Below, in pieces: positions 8,372-16,085 of a stretch of 64,000 bases of DNA. Position numbers and translations under genes: made by a program. The stretch's first letter is position 1, and each line of letters opens with the position of its first letter. Source of the stretch: 62-47 sp051954235 (GTDB lineage: Bacteria > Pseudomonadota > Alphaproteobacteria > Rhizobiales > Xanthobacteraceae); the NCBI GenBank assembly GCA_051954235.1, contig JBQCHY010000035.1, positions 57,815 to 121,814 on the forward strand, given 5' to 3'. The notes below the pieces were generated by a model that did not search any database, was not told the DNA's origin, and saw only the letters and a program-made list of their open reading frames with translations.

Positions 8372-9322
8372 TTAGCCCGCATGTAGAGCTTCGATGGTAT
8401 CCAGGGTAAATTGGCCCATCCGACTTCGGTTGGTACGACCCTGCATCAGTGTATCAGCCTTAAAAATCCTTGGGCGGCGGCCGACGATGGGAATATCTTG
8501 ATCACGTTCATCGAGAATAAACCCATCGATAAGATCGCTATAGAAGGAGATAATGCCAGCGGCACTCTGCTCATACCCCAGTTCGGTGAGAAGTTTCGAT
8601 AGCGGACCTTTGACGGCTTTTCCGCCAACGAGAGGAGAGACGGCCACGCAAGGCACGCGTCGCGATTGCAGAATGTCCCTCAGTTTCGGAACCGCGAGCA
8701 TCGGTCCTATGCTGAGAAACGGATTCGATGGCGCAATGATAATGCCGCGAAGGTTTGGATCGGCGAAAGCAGCCCGAACCTCTGGATTCAACGATGCGTC
8801 TTGAATGCCGCTGTAGCGAATGCTCGTTACAGCTGGTTCGCATCTTTTTCGGACGAAGTAGTCCTGAAATGTTAGCTCGCCATCATTGGTTTGCAGCAAT
8901 GTTCTGATCGAATTGTTTGATATCGGCGCAATTATGTGACGCACGCCAAGCTGGGACGCGATAATGTGCGTGACCTCCGATAGGGAGTGTCCCTCTCTCA
9001 AAAGGTGGGTGCGCCATAGATGAAGCGCGAGGTCGCGATCCCCGAGATTGAACCAGGTCGGACCATCGAGTACCGCCAGAGTATCCATCGCAGCCCAACT
9101 CTCGTTGGCTCTGCCCCATCCGCGGGTTTCATCGACAAGGCCAGCCAGCATGTAGGTCACCGTGTCGATGTCAGGGCAGATGCGCAGTCCCAGATGATCG
9201 AAATCATCTCCCGTGTTGACAACGATAGTGAGTTTGTCTGCAGCCAGATTGCGTGCCAGTCCGTCCGCCAGTCGTGAACCTCCCACGCCGCCGCACAACG
9301 CAATGTAAGAATGGCCGCTCAT
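8372..9322 (-). CDS. cofD: F420 precursor transferase CofD/FbiA
   Basis: The protein has 316 residues. CofD joins the guanylylated side-chain precursor (2-phospholactate, phosphoenolpyruvate or 3-phosphoglycerate, depending on lineage) to the deazaflavin Fo, giving F420-0 or its dehydro or phosphoglycerate form. Motifs are the N-terminal LCGGVGGSRLADG, VNTGDDFDHLGL, FNLGDRDLALHL and APSNPFLSIGP. It overlaps the end of cofE (ATGA) and is last in the liv-cof operon. The precursor used cannot be told from the sequence. Confidence 0.93.
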   Translation of the reverse strand: MSGHSYIALCGGVGGSRLADGLARNLAADKLTIVVNTGDDFDHLGLRICPDIDTVTYMLAGLVDETRGWGRANESWAAMDTLAVLDGPTWFNLGDRDLALHLWRTHLLREGHSLSEVTHIIASQLGVRHIIAPISNNSIRTLLQTNDGELTFQDYFVRKRCEPAVTSIRYSGIQDASLNPEVRAAFADPNLRGIIIAPSNPFLSIGPMLAVPKLRDILQSRRVPCVAVSPLVGGKAVKGPLSKLLTELGYEQSAAGIISFYSDLIDGFILDERDQDIPIVGRRPRIFKADTLMQGRTNRSRMGQFTLDTIEALHAG

Positions 9323-10125
9323 CGAAACAGATCCTCTTGAACGGGCCTGATCAGTCTTGCCGCATCGTCATGCGGATGCTTGTCCTGTAAGCCATGGATA
9401 ACCACCAAGGGACGCCCTTCGTCGGCTTGTCCCATCATCATCGAAGCCGCCGCGGCGATTTCATCACCTCGCCCAAGGATCGATGATTTGAGGAAGATAC
9501 CAAAAAGGTCTTCTTGTCCTCTGAGGTCGCTTAGCGTCTGGATGCCTGCGGAGCCGATGCAGGTGCCGATCGTCCCAAGCCGCCAGGCCCGGCCGAAACT
9601 GTCGATGATCATGACGCCAACTTCTACACCAATCTGCGCGATGATATCCTTACGTAACAGGCGCGCGCTGGCATCAGGATCCTCGGGCAACAGCAGAACG
9701 TGGCTTTCAATGGCATTCTGTTCGACGTTGGAATGATCGATTCCGGCATTGGCCAGCACCCAGCCGAGGCGATGGCGGACAATGATAACGCCCGGATGGC
9801 AACGCAGAACTTCCATTGATTCCGATAGGATCAATTCGACGAGCCGAGGATCCTTGTCGCAAATGCGCGCGAGGCGAATGGCTTCTTCGGATGCAGTCAC
9901 GGTCGCAAGGTCACGCAACCGTCCTTCGGACTTGGAAACGATCTTCTGTGCCAGCACAATGATATCGCCATCGGCGAGCGATAGGTCATTGTGCCGGAGT
10001 GTTTCCAAAATGATCCGGCTCAATGAATCGCCGGCGACGACCACGGGGAATCCCGATGGAGCGATGATTTCCAGCCGGGTTGCAGCAGACGGTGGAAGCG
10101 TGGCCAAGGTGTCGGATTTCGACAT
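9319..10125 (-). CDS. cofE: Coenzyme F420-0:L-glutamate ligase CofE (single domain)
   Basis: The protein has 268 residues. CofE adds L-glutamates to F420-0 using GTP. Motifs are GDIIVLAQKIVSKSEGR, NAGIDHSNV and DSFGRAWRLGTIG. The length matches archaeal CofE. The actinobacterial homologue FbiB carries an additional C-terminal nitroreductase-like domain that reduces dehydro-F420-0; that domain is absent here. The ATG overlaps the livF stop by one base (TGATG), and its own stop overlaps cofD, so cofactor assembly is translationally coupled to a transporter. Confidence 0.93.
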   Translation of the reverse strand: MSKSDTLATLPPSAATRLEIIAPSGFPVVVAGDSLSRIILETLRHNDLSLADGDIIVLAQKIVSKSEGRLRDLATVTASEEAIRLARICDKDPRLVELILSESMEVLRCHPGVIIVRHRLGWVLANAGIDHSNVEQNAIESHVLLLPEDPDASARLLRKDIIAQIGVEVGVMIIDSFGRAWRLGTIGTCIGSAGIQTLSDLRGQEDLFGIFLKSSILGRGDEIAAAASMMMGQADEGRPLVVIHGLQDKHPHDDAARLIRPVQEDLFR

Positions 10126-10826
10126 CAGACGCCGCCCAGAAAGGAGTCATGAACGCGTGGGTCGCGCAGCAATTCGGCACCCGTCCCTGAGAACGATATT
10201 TTGCCAGTTTCGATGACATACCCCCGGTCGGCGATCGCAAGCGCAGCCTGAACATTCTGTTCAACGACGAGAATGGTGACGCCCATATCGCGCAGCTGGC
10301 AGATGATTTGAAGAATTTGCTCGATCAGCAGTGGAGCCAGTCCCATTGAAGGTTCGTCCAGCAGCAACACGCGTGGACGGGCGATCATGGCGCGGCCGAT
10401 TGCAAGCATCTGCTGTTGGCCTCCCGAAAGCATGCCTGCCGGACGGGCGCGAAACTCGGCGAGGATAGGAAAGGTCATGAAAATTTCCTCGATGTCGCTG
10501 GTGATCGAGTCCCGACGAGTCCAAGCACCGACTTTGAGGTTTTCCTCAACGGTGAGCGGCGTAAAAATCTGCCGTCCTTCCGGGACTTGAACGAGCCCTA
10601 GCCGAACACGTCGATGGGCCGCGACTGCGGTGATGTCGCGTCCCTCGAGCAATACTGTCCCGGACATGGTCGGTTGCGTGCCCGACAAGGCGCGCAGGAG
10701 TGTCGTCTTGCCTGCGCCGTTCGATCCGACCAGAGTCACGATTTCGCCCGTGTCGACGTGAAAGTCGATATCGTGTAAGACCTGAATTCGCCCGTATCGG
10801 CTGTTGAGGCCTTTAATGCGCAGCAT
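10125..10826 (-). CDS. livF: Branched-chain amino acid-type ABC transporter ATPase (LivF-like)
   Basis: The protein has 233 residues starting MLRIKGLNSRYG, the standard LivF opening; the frame is open further upstream but inside livG. Walker A is GSNGAGKTT, the signature is LSGGQQQML, and Walker B is VLLLDEPSMGLAP. It would power uptake through the LivHM-like permeases on the inner membrane. It overlaps livG upstream by 14 bases and cofE downstream by one. Members of this class also import aromatic and other organic acids, which fits the catabolic genes nearby. Confidence 0.92.
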   Translation of the reverse strand: MLRIKGLNSRYGRIQVLHDIDFHVDTGEIVTLVGSNGAGKTTLLRALSGTQPTMSGTVLLEGRDITAVAAHRRVRLGLVQVPEGRQIFTPLTVEENLKVGAWTRRDSITSDIEEIFMTFPILAEFRARPAGMLSGGQQQMLAIGRAMIARPRVLLLDEPSMGLAPLLIEQILQIICQLRDMGVTILVVEQNVQAALAIADRGYVIETGKISFSGTGAELLRDPRVHDSFLGGV

Positions 10827-11595
10827 GCGCGGCCTCCTTGGGAGCACCCAGATAGGCCTCGATGACCGATGCGTTTGCCCTGATTTCCGCAGGCGATCCG
10901 TCCGCGAGGGTCTTGCCACGGTTCAGAACATGAATACGGTCTGCCAGCTTCATGACGAGCCCCATGTCGTGCTCTACCAGAACGACGGTGACGCCATCGT
11001 CGGCGACCTGACGGATTAGTTGCGCGACCTCGACCGTCTCGGCCGCGTTGCATCCGGCGACCGGTTCATCGAGCATCAGGACCGATGGCCGGGCGGCGAG
11101 GGCGCGTGCGATCTCGAGACGTTTCAGCGCCCCGTAGGGAAGATCACCGGCGGATCGGTCTGCGGCCTCTGAAAGGCCCACGCGTTCGAGGAGGCGAAGG
11201 GCGTCAGTGCGGGTTTCGGCATTCTGGCGGCGAGCCGAAGGCAACCCGCCGAGATCAAGCAGAGAATGTCGGCGTTCGCGAATGTGACAGCCGACCATCA
11301 CGTTCTCGGCCGCGGTCATTCGGAAGAAGATCTGAAGGTTCTGGAAGGTTCGCGTCAGGCCCTTGCGGGCAAGTTGGAAAGGAGCCGTTCCGGTGACGTT
11401 GGTGCCATTTAGATAAACCGTCCCATGCGTGGCTGCGTATACCCCTGTGATGACGTTGAACAACGTCGTCTTGCCAGCGCCGTTAGGACCGATCAAAGCA
11501 AAAATGCTGCCGGATGGAACGGTGAAACTGACATTCGACAGGGCAATGACGCCGCCGAAATGGATGCTGACGTCCTCGACCTGAAGTGCGCTCAT
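10813..11595 (-). CDS. livG: Branched-chain amino acid-type ABC transporter ATPase (LivG-like)
   Basis: The protein has 260 residues from the ATG overlapping the livM stop (ATGA at 11595). It has Walker A GPNGAGKTT, Walker B VLMLDEPVAG followed by the LivG-type N-x-A-E block (CNAAE), and the switch His in LVEHDMGLVM. The signature region DLPYGALKRLEIARAL follows the LivG subfamily rather than LSGGQ. It pairs with LivF as the heterodimeric ATPase of the transporter. Confidence 0.92.
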   Translation of the reverse strand: MSALQVEDVSIHFGGVIALSNVSFTVPSGSIFALIGPNGAGKTTLFNVITGVYAATHGTVYLNGTNVTGTAPFQLARKGLTRTFQNLQIFFRMTAAENVMVGCHIRERRHSLLDLGGLPSARRQNAETRTDALRLLERVGLSEAADRSAGDLPYGALKRLEIARALAARPSVLMLDEPVAGCNAAETVEVAQLIRQVADDGVTVVLVEHDMGLVMKLADRIHVLNRGKTLADGSPAEIRANASVIEAYLGAPKEAAHAAH

Positions 11596-12542
11596 GGCAG
11601 CCTCCGTAACAACCATGACTGGATGCTTGGGACGAGACCTCTGCGCAGGAAGATCATGAGCAAGATCAGGATCGAGCCGAGCAGGACCGGTTCGTATTCG
11701 TGAAATGTCGCGAGAAGCTGCGGCAGGACGACGAGGAGCGCGGCACCGAGCAAACTGCCGAGAATCGATCCCAATCCTCCCAGAACGGCCATTGCCACGA
11801 AATCGACGGATCGCAGGACCCCGCCGGCGACCGGCGTGATGTGTCCGTCGAACAGAGCTAGAAATGCCCCCGCCAGCGCCGCCAATGTCGCGGAGAGGAC
11901 GAAGGCGAACAGCTTGTAGCTGGCGGCATCTATGCCGAGCGTGCCTGCGGCGACCTCACTATCGTGAATGGCGCGGAGTGCCCGTCCCGAGGAACTGTTC
12001 AGGAGGTTGGAAACGGCGCAAGCAGCGAGCAACAACGTGCCACCCGCGATCCAGTACCAGTTCCAGACCCCGCTGACGCGCCAGTTTCCGATCCAGAGGC
12101 GCGACACCGGCATTCCGTCGGGGCCGCCGGTCCAGCGGATTTCGTTGGCCAGGCAAATCGATACGATGACACCAAGGCCCAATGTTGCGATCGCGAGGTG
12201 ATAGCCCTTGAAACGCATGATCGGTTTGCCGATGACGAACGCGATCAGGCCCGTCAAGGTGACTCCGACCAACAGGCAAATCCACGGCGGAACGCCGAGA
12301 TGGGTGGGGCCGATCGCCACCATGTAGCCACCCATGGCGAAGAATGCCGCGTGGCCGAGACTGATCTGTCCCGCGTAGCCCATCAGCAAGTTCAGACCGA
12401 GCACGACGATGGCGTTGATGAAGACCAGCGTGGCGACACGCAGATGGAAAAGGGAAGGCAGCACCAGCGGCAACAGCGCCACCAGCAGAGCAATGGCGAT
12501 CGTTGGCGTATAGGGATTTGTCAGGATGCGGCGCAAGATCAC
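11592..12542 (-). CDS. livM: Branched-chain amino acid-type ABC permease (LivM-like)
   Basis: The protein has 316 residues from a GTG at 12542 that overlaps the livH stop (GTGA). A longer frame reads back to 12950, but that part is an Arg/His-rich shadow of livH. There are about nine hydrophobic segments; family motifs include GLNLLMGYAGQISLGHAAFFAMGGY and AGTLGIDAASYKLFAFVLSA. It forms the inner-membrane channel with LivH. Confidence 0.92.
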   Translation of the reverse strand: MILRRILTNPYTPTIAIALLVALLPLVLPSLFHLRVATLVFINAIVVLGLNLLMGYAGQISLGHAAFFAMGGYMVAIGPTHLGVPPWICLLVGVTLTGLIAFVIGKPIMRFKGYHLAIATLGLGVIVSICLANEIRWTGGPDGMPVSRLWIGNWRVSGVWNWYWIAGGTLLLAACAVSNLLNSSSGRALRAIHDSEVAAGTLGIDAASYKLFAFVLSATLAALAGAFLALFDGHITPVAGGVLRSVDFVAMAVLGGLGSILGSLLGAALLVVLPQLLATFHEYEPVLLGSILILLMIFLRRGLVPSIQSWLLRRLP

Positions 12543-13408
12543 ACCCGATCCACGGAACGCTGCCCGAGAATGCCTTGCGGACAGACGAAGAGGGTGCCCA
12601 GCAGAACGAGGAATGCGAAAACGTCCTTGTACTGCGACGAGATGTAACCGGCGCCGAAAGCCTCCAACAGGCCGATGATCAGGCCGCCGACGACCGGACC
12701 GGCCGGATGACCAAGGCCGCCGAGCATCGCGGCGGCGAATCCCTTGATCGCGAGCAGGGTGCCGGCGTCGAAGCTCGTGAGAGTGATCGGCGTGACAAGA
12801 ATCCCGCCGATGGCCCCGATCAAAGCCGAGATCACGAAGGTTGAACCAATGATGATCGACGGATTGATGCCAGCAAGCCGTGCCGCGAGCTTGTTCGCGG
12901 CCGTCGCGCGGATGCCGCGGCCCATCCGGGTCATGCCAAGAAACATCCATAGGAGGATCACGATGACGATCGTCCCGACGATCACGGCCAGGCTCTGAGC
13001 CTGAATTGAGGCGCCGCCCACGCTCACGACTTGCGGGGAAAGGGGAGGAATGCTGTGAAACTCCTTGCCCATGATGACGGACGCCACACCGCGAATGAGG
13101 ATCGAAGCGCCGATGGTGATGATGATCAACATCACAGGTTCGGCGTCCCGGGCTGGAGCAATGGCGAACGCATAAAGCGCGAGGCCAACGAGAGCGGTGA
13201 GGGCAATCGACGCGAGAACGGCGAATCCGATCGGAATGCCGCTTCCTATCAGGGCCGCCGTAACCATGCCGCCCAGCATGACGAATTCGCCCTGGGCGAA
13301 ATTCACAACATCGGAAGAACTGTAGACGAGCGTAAAGCCGATCGCGACCAGCGCATAGATGGCACCGACCGTCAGTCCGGAAAACAGGATTTGAAGCGCA
13401 GTCGCCAT
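12539..13408 (-). CDS. livH: Branched-chain amino acid-type ABC permease (LivH-like)
   Basis: The protein has 289 residues and about eight transmembrane segments. Motifs are LTVGAIYALVAIGFTLVYSSSDVVNFAQGE near the N-terminus, GIRATAANKLAARLAGI in the cytoplasmic loop that contacts the ATPase, and KGFAAAMLGGLGHPAGPVVGG. It is the first permease gene of the operon and follows the solute-binding gene after a gap holding a strong hairpin. Confidence 0.93.
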   Translation of the reverse strand: MATALQILFSGLTVGAIYALVAIGFTLVYSSSDVVNFAQGEFVMLGGMVTAALIGSGIPIGFAVLASIALTALVGLALYAFAIAPARDAEPVMLIIITIGASILIRGVASVIMGKEFHSIPPLSPQVVSVGGASIQAQSLAVIVGTIVIVILLWMFLGMTRMGRGIRATAANKLAARLAGINPSIIIGSTFVISALIGAIGGILVTPITLTSFDAGTLLAIKGFAAAMLGGLGHPAGPVVGGLIIGLLEAFGAGYISSQYKDVFAFLVLLGTLFVCPQGILGQRSVDRV

Positions 13409-13520
13409 TCGATCACCTATCGATCAGTTGAGATCGATCGCTGGGGATGCAGTCATCGCCGCCAAATCGAGCCATGGCGGACGTCTAAGGCTCTCAGGAA
13501 TTGGGGTGGCAGCCGAATGG

Positions 13521-13548
13521 TGAAGGCGGCTTGAGTATGCCGCCTTCA
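13521..13548 (-). promoter_or_regulatory. Hairpin between the solute-binding gene and livH
   Basis: A perfect 10-bp inverted repeat (TGAAGGCGGC / GCCGCCTTCA) with an 8-base loop sits between the stop of the binding-protein gene and livH. No T tract follows in the minus direction, so it is more likely an attenuating or mRNA-protecting hairpin than a full terminator. Such hairpins commonly let the binding protein be made in excess over the membrane subunits. Confidence 0.6.
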
Positions 13549-13556
13549 TGCGAACC

Positions 13557-14699
13557 TCAGGGGACGAGCGCCCATTTCCCGCCGCGGACCTCCAGCATCC
13601 GGAATGCGGAAAGGTCGATTCCCAGATGGTCGGTTGGTGACATGTTGATGATGCCGACCGTGGCGACGTAATTGCGCGTTTTTTCGATTGCCTCACGAAC
13701 CTTGGCGGGCTCCTTGCTCCCGGCGCGTTTCATGGCGTCGGCAAGCAGCATGATTCCGTCATGAGCGTAGCCGCCGAATGTGCCGACCGGGCTGCCCGTC
13801 GCCTGCTCGATGACGGTCTTGTAGTCGAGCAGAACCTTCTTCTGCGGATCACTGTCGGGAAGCTGATCGGCAACCAACAGCGATGGCCCCGGCAATCGAA
13901 CGCCTTCCGCAGCGGCCCCCGACAGGTCCAGATAGCCTTGGGTCGCAGCGCCGTGGCTTTGATAAAGGGGAACGCCCAGCTTTAGCTGCGCAAAGTTGCG
14001 GGTGACGATCGCTGGCCCCTGGCCGATATCCGCATTAATGACTGCTTGCAGGCCGGGGAGGGCCTTGATCGTCGTCAGTTGCGCCGTCATATCGCTGTCG
14101 CGAGGCCCGTAGCTTTCCTCGGCCAGAATCTTGATGCCATAGTCGCCAGCGACCTTCTTGCACTGAGCAACCATGGATTTGGCATAACCGCCCTGTCCGG
14201 CGATGAAGGCAATGTTCGTCAATTGGCGTTGCTTGAGGTCGGAGAATATCTTTGCGCAAGCCATCCGATCAGTCTGCGGAGGTTTGAAAACCCATTTGCG
14301 AACCGGTTCAACGATCTCGATTCCACCTGAGAGCGAGATGAACGGAATGTTCGCCTCCTCGAAAACGGGCAACATGGCCATCGAATTGCCTGTGCCCGTT
14401 CCGCCAACGACGGCCGATACGCGATCTTCCTCAACAAGGCGCGTTGCATAGGTTCGAGAGACGCTGGCGTCGCTGCCGTCGTCATAGACGATCAGCCGGA
14501 TCTTCTCGCCGTTGATCCCGCCAGCATCATTGATGCGCTTGACATAAACTTCCAGCGTCTGCTTTTCTGGTTGTCCAAGGAAGGAAGCGGGACCGGTGGT
14601 GGACAGAACACTGCCTACCAATATTTCACTGAAGGCGGCTGAGCCGCTGAGGAACTGCGTTAAGACGGCGGCGCCGATAACCAATGCTGATCTTCTCAT
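13557..14699 (-). CDS. Periplasmic solute-binding protein of the liv-type transporter
   Basis: The protein has 380 residues starting MRRSALVIGAAV, with a GGGAGGGG ribosome site just upstream, and a signal peptide cleaved near AFSE. It is a LivK-like (periplasmic binding protein type I) receptor: ILVGSVLSTTGPASFLGQPEKQ, VYDDGSDASVSRTYATRLV, a GGYAHDG segment. It would capture the transported ligand, probably the carboxylic acid handled by the divergent catabolic operon; the specificity is not readable. It heads the operon binding protein-livH-livM-livG-livF-cofE-cofD. Confidence 0.92.
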   Translation of the reverse strand: MRRSALVIGAAVLTQFLSGSAAFSEILVGSVLSTTGPASFLGQPEKQTLEVYVKRINDAGGINGEKIRLIVYDDGSDASVSRTYATRLVEEDRVSAVVGGTGTGNSMAMLPVFEEANIPFISLSGGIEIVEPVRKWVFKPPQTDRMACAKIFSDLKQRQLTNIAFIAGQGGYAKSMVAQCKKVAGDYGIKILAEESYGPRDSDMTAQLTTIKALPGLQAVINADIGQGPAIVTRNFAQLKLGVPLYQSHGAATQGYLDLSGAAAEGVRLPGPSLLVADQLPDSDPQKKVLLDYKTVIEQATGSPVGTFGGYAHDGIMLLADAMKRAGSKEPAKVREAIEKTRNYVATVGIINMSPTDHLGIDLSAFRMLEVRGGKWALVP

Positions 14700-14916
14700 G
14701 AACCCCTCCCTTGCCCGAGGCGATGTTGTACCCGCCAGGTGATTGTCCTCACGTCGAGCGGCTTTGCGCTGTTGCGACGAGGGACCGAACAACGGTGCCA
14801 AAGAGGAGGCCGGAATTGGAGGACAGAAACGGTCGGATCAGATCACTGTTTCAATCAAGCACCGCGCCCTGCGGTGCTTTGACGCGCTGAACCCGGGATT
14901 TCAGGACGTCTCGACG
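14700..14916. promoter_or_regulatory. Divergent intergenic region, solute-binding protein / AraC regulator
   Basis: About 217 bases separate the minus-strand transporter operon from the plus-strand regulator gene. It must hold both promoters and is the natural place for an AraC-type operator. I see no strong repeat. An open frame in phase with the regulator runs back to 14743, but it lacks family character, so I treat it as non-coding. Confidence 0.45.
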
Positions 14917-15942
14917 ATGCCGACTTCCTGTTCTCACTATTTTGCCGGGACGATCAGGGGCGCTGAGCGAGCCGGTGTTGATACCGACTTGCTGCTTGCC
15001 AATGTCGGGCTGACGCGTGCTCAAATTCTTGACCCGCACTGGAGAGGCGACGTCGAGTTGCTGGCACGCCTTGTGCAGTTGCTATGGTATGCGCTCGACG
15101 ATGAGTTCATGGGCTTTATCAGCCGCCCGGCCAAGCCGGGAACCTTCGCGATGATGACGCACAACATGATGAATTCGCCGTCGATCTATGCGGCTGTTCA
15201 AAAAGGCGTCCTGTTCTACCGTCTGGTCAATGATGGCCTGACCATGAGCTTTGAAACCCACGGTCACGAAGCCAGTCTGACCGTATCATTTACGGATCCG
15301 GCCCTTGATCCGGAGCACTACTTTTTGGAGTTCTGGCTGGTCATTTGGTATCGCCTTGTCGGTTGGCTCGGCGGTGGATTGCCGCCACTGACGCGCGCGG
15401 CCTTCGCCTACCCCCTGCCTCAGAAGTACATCGAAGAATTCAAACACATGTTTCGGTGCGAATACGTCTTCGATAGCCCAAAAACGGCGCTCTATTTCGA
15501 TGCGCGTTTTCTTCAGCAGCCCTTGGTCCGAAGTCGCGAAGAACTCAAGGTGTTCCTCTCGACCGCGCCAGTCGGATTCATGATGATTCCGGCGGATGAA
15601 ACCAGCTTCGGGCGGCGAATAAGGACACTACTGCTATCCGGACGACAGCTGCCGTTGAACTTCCCTCCGTTCGAGGTGGTCGCGGAGCAATTGCACATGA
15701 CCGAGCAAACGCTGCGCCGTAAGCTGAAGGACGAGTCTACCTCTTATCGGGCCATCAAGGAAACGATCCGGCGCGACGTTGCGGTCGAGAAGCTGTTGGG
15801 AAGCAGCATGGCTGTCGACGAGGTGTCATCGCTTCTCGGGTATTCCGAATCACGGGCGTTCACGCGAGCCTTCCTGCAATGGACGGGCCTTAGTCCCGCC
15901 AAGTACCGGGCGCGGGTGAAAGCGGAGTACGGAAAGGCATAG
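14917..15942 (+). CDS. AraC-family transcriptional regulator
   Basis: The protein has 341 residues from ATG 14917, the usual length of the OruR-like subgroup. The N-terminal two thirds is the ligand-sensing domain of that subgroup (RAGVDTDLLLANVGL near residue 20). The C-terminal 100 residues carry two helix-turn-helix units: VVAEQLHMTEQTLRRKLKDE and VSSLLGYSESRAFTRAF, followed by WTGLSPAKYR. It lies between the two divergent operons of the F420 module and probably controls one or both in response to the substrate or its CoA ester. Confidence 0.9.
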   Translation: MPTSCSHYFAGTIRGAERAGVDTDLLLANVGLTRAQILDPHWRGDVELLARLVQLLWYALDDEFMGFISRPAKPGTFAMMTHNMMNSPSIYAAVQKGVLFYRLVNDGLTMSFETHGHEASLTVSFTDPALDPEHYFLEFWLVIWYRLVGWLGGGLPPLTRAAFAYPLPQKYIEEFKHMFRCEYVFDSPKTALYFDARFLQQPLVRSREELKVFLSTAPVGFMMIPADETSFGRRIRTLLLSGRQLPLNFPPFEVVAEQLHMTEQTLRRKLKDESTSYRAIKETIRRDVAVEKLLGSSMAVDEVSSLLGYSESRAFTRAFLQWTGLSPAKYRARVKAEYGKA

Positions 15943-16000
15943 CTCAATCCCCAGCCCTGTGGTTTTTCTTGTCCGCTACTGTGACAAGAGAAGTCATTTT

Positions 16001-16020
16001 CTGTCCTGTTCGATGGACAG
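16001..16020. promoter_or_regulatory. Inverted repeat upstream of the dehydratase operon
   Basis: CTGTCC and GGACAG (16001-16006 and 16015-16020) form a 6-bp inverted repeat with an 8-base centre, 65 bases before the dehydratase start. It could be an operator half-site pair or the end of the regulator transcript. The 143-base gap contains no gene. Confidence 0.35.
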
Positions 16021-16085
16021 GCGACAAATAGTATCGGCCCCAAGCTACGCAGGAATGAAACGCTGCATAGATTTGGGAGGCCGCG

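Noticed and set aside
12543..12950. N-terminal extension of livM
   Set aside because: The added 136 residues are Arg/His-rich and come from the livH coding region in another frame; the GTG overlap start gives the standard length.
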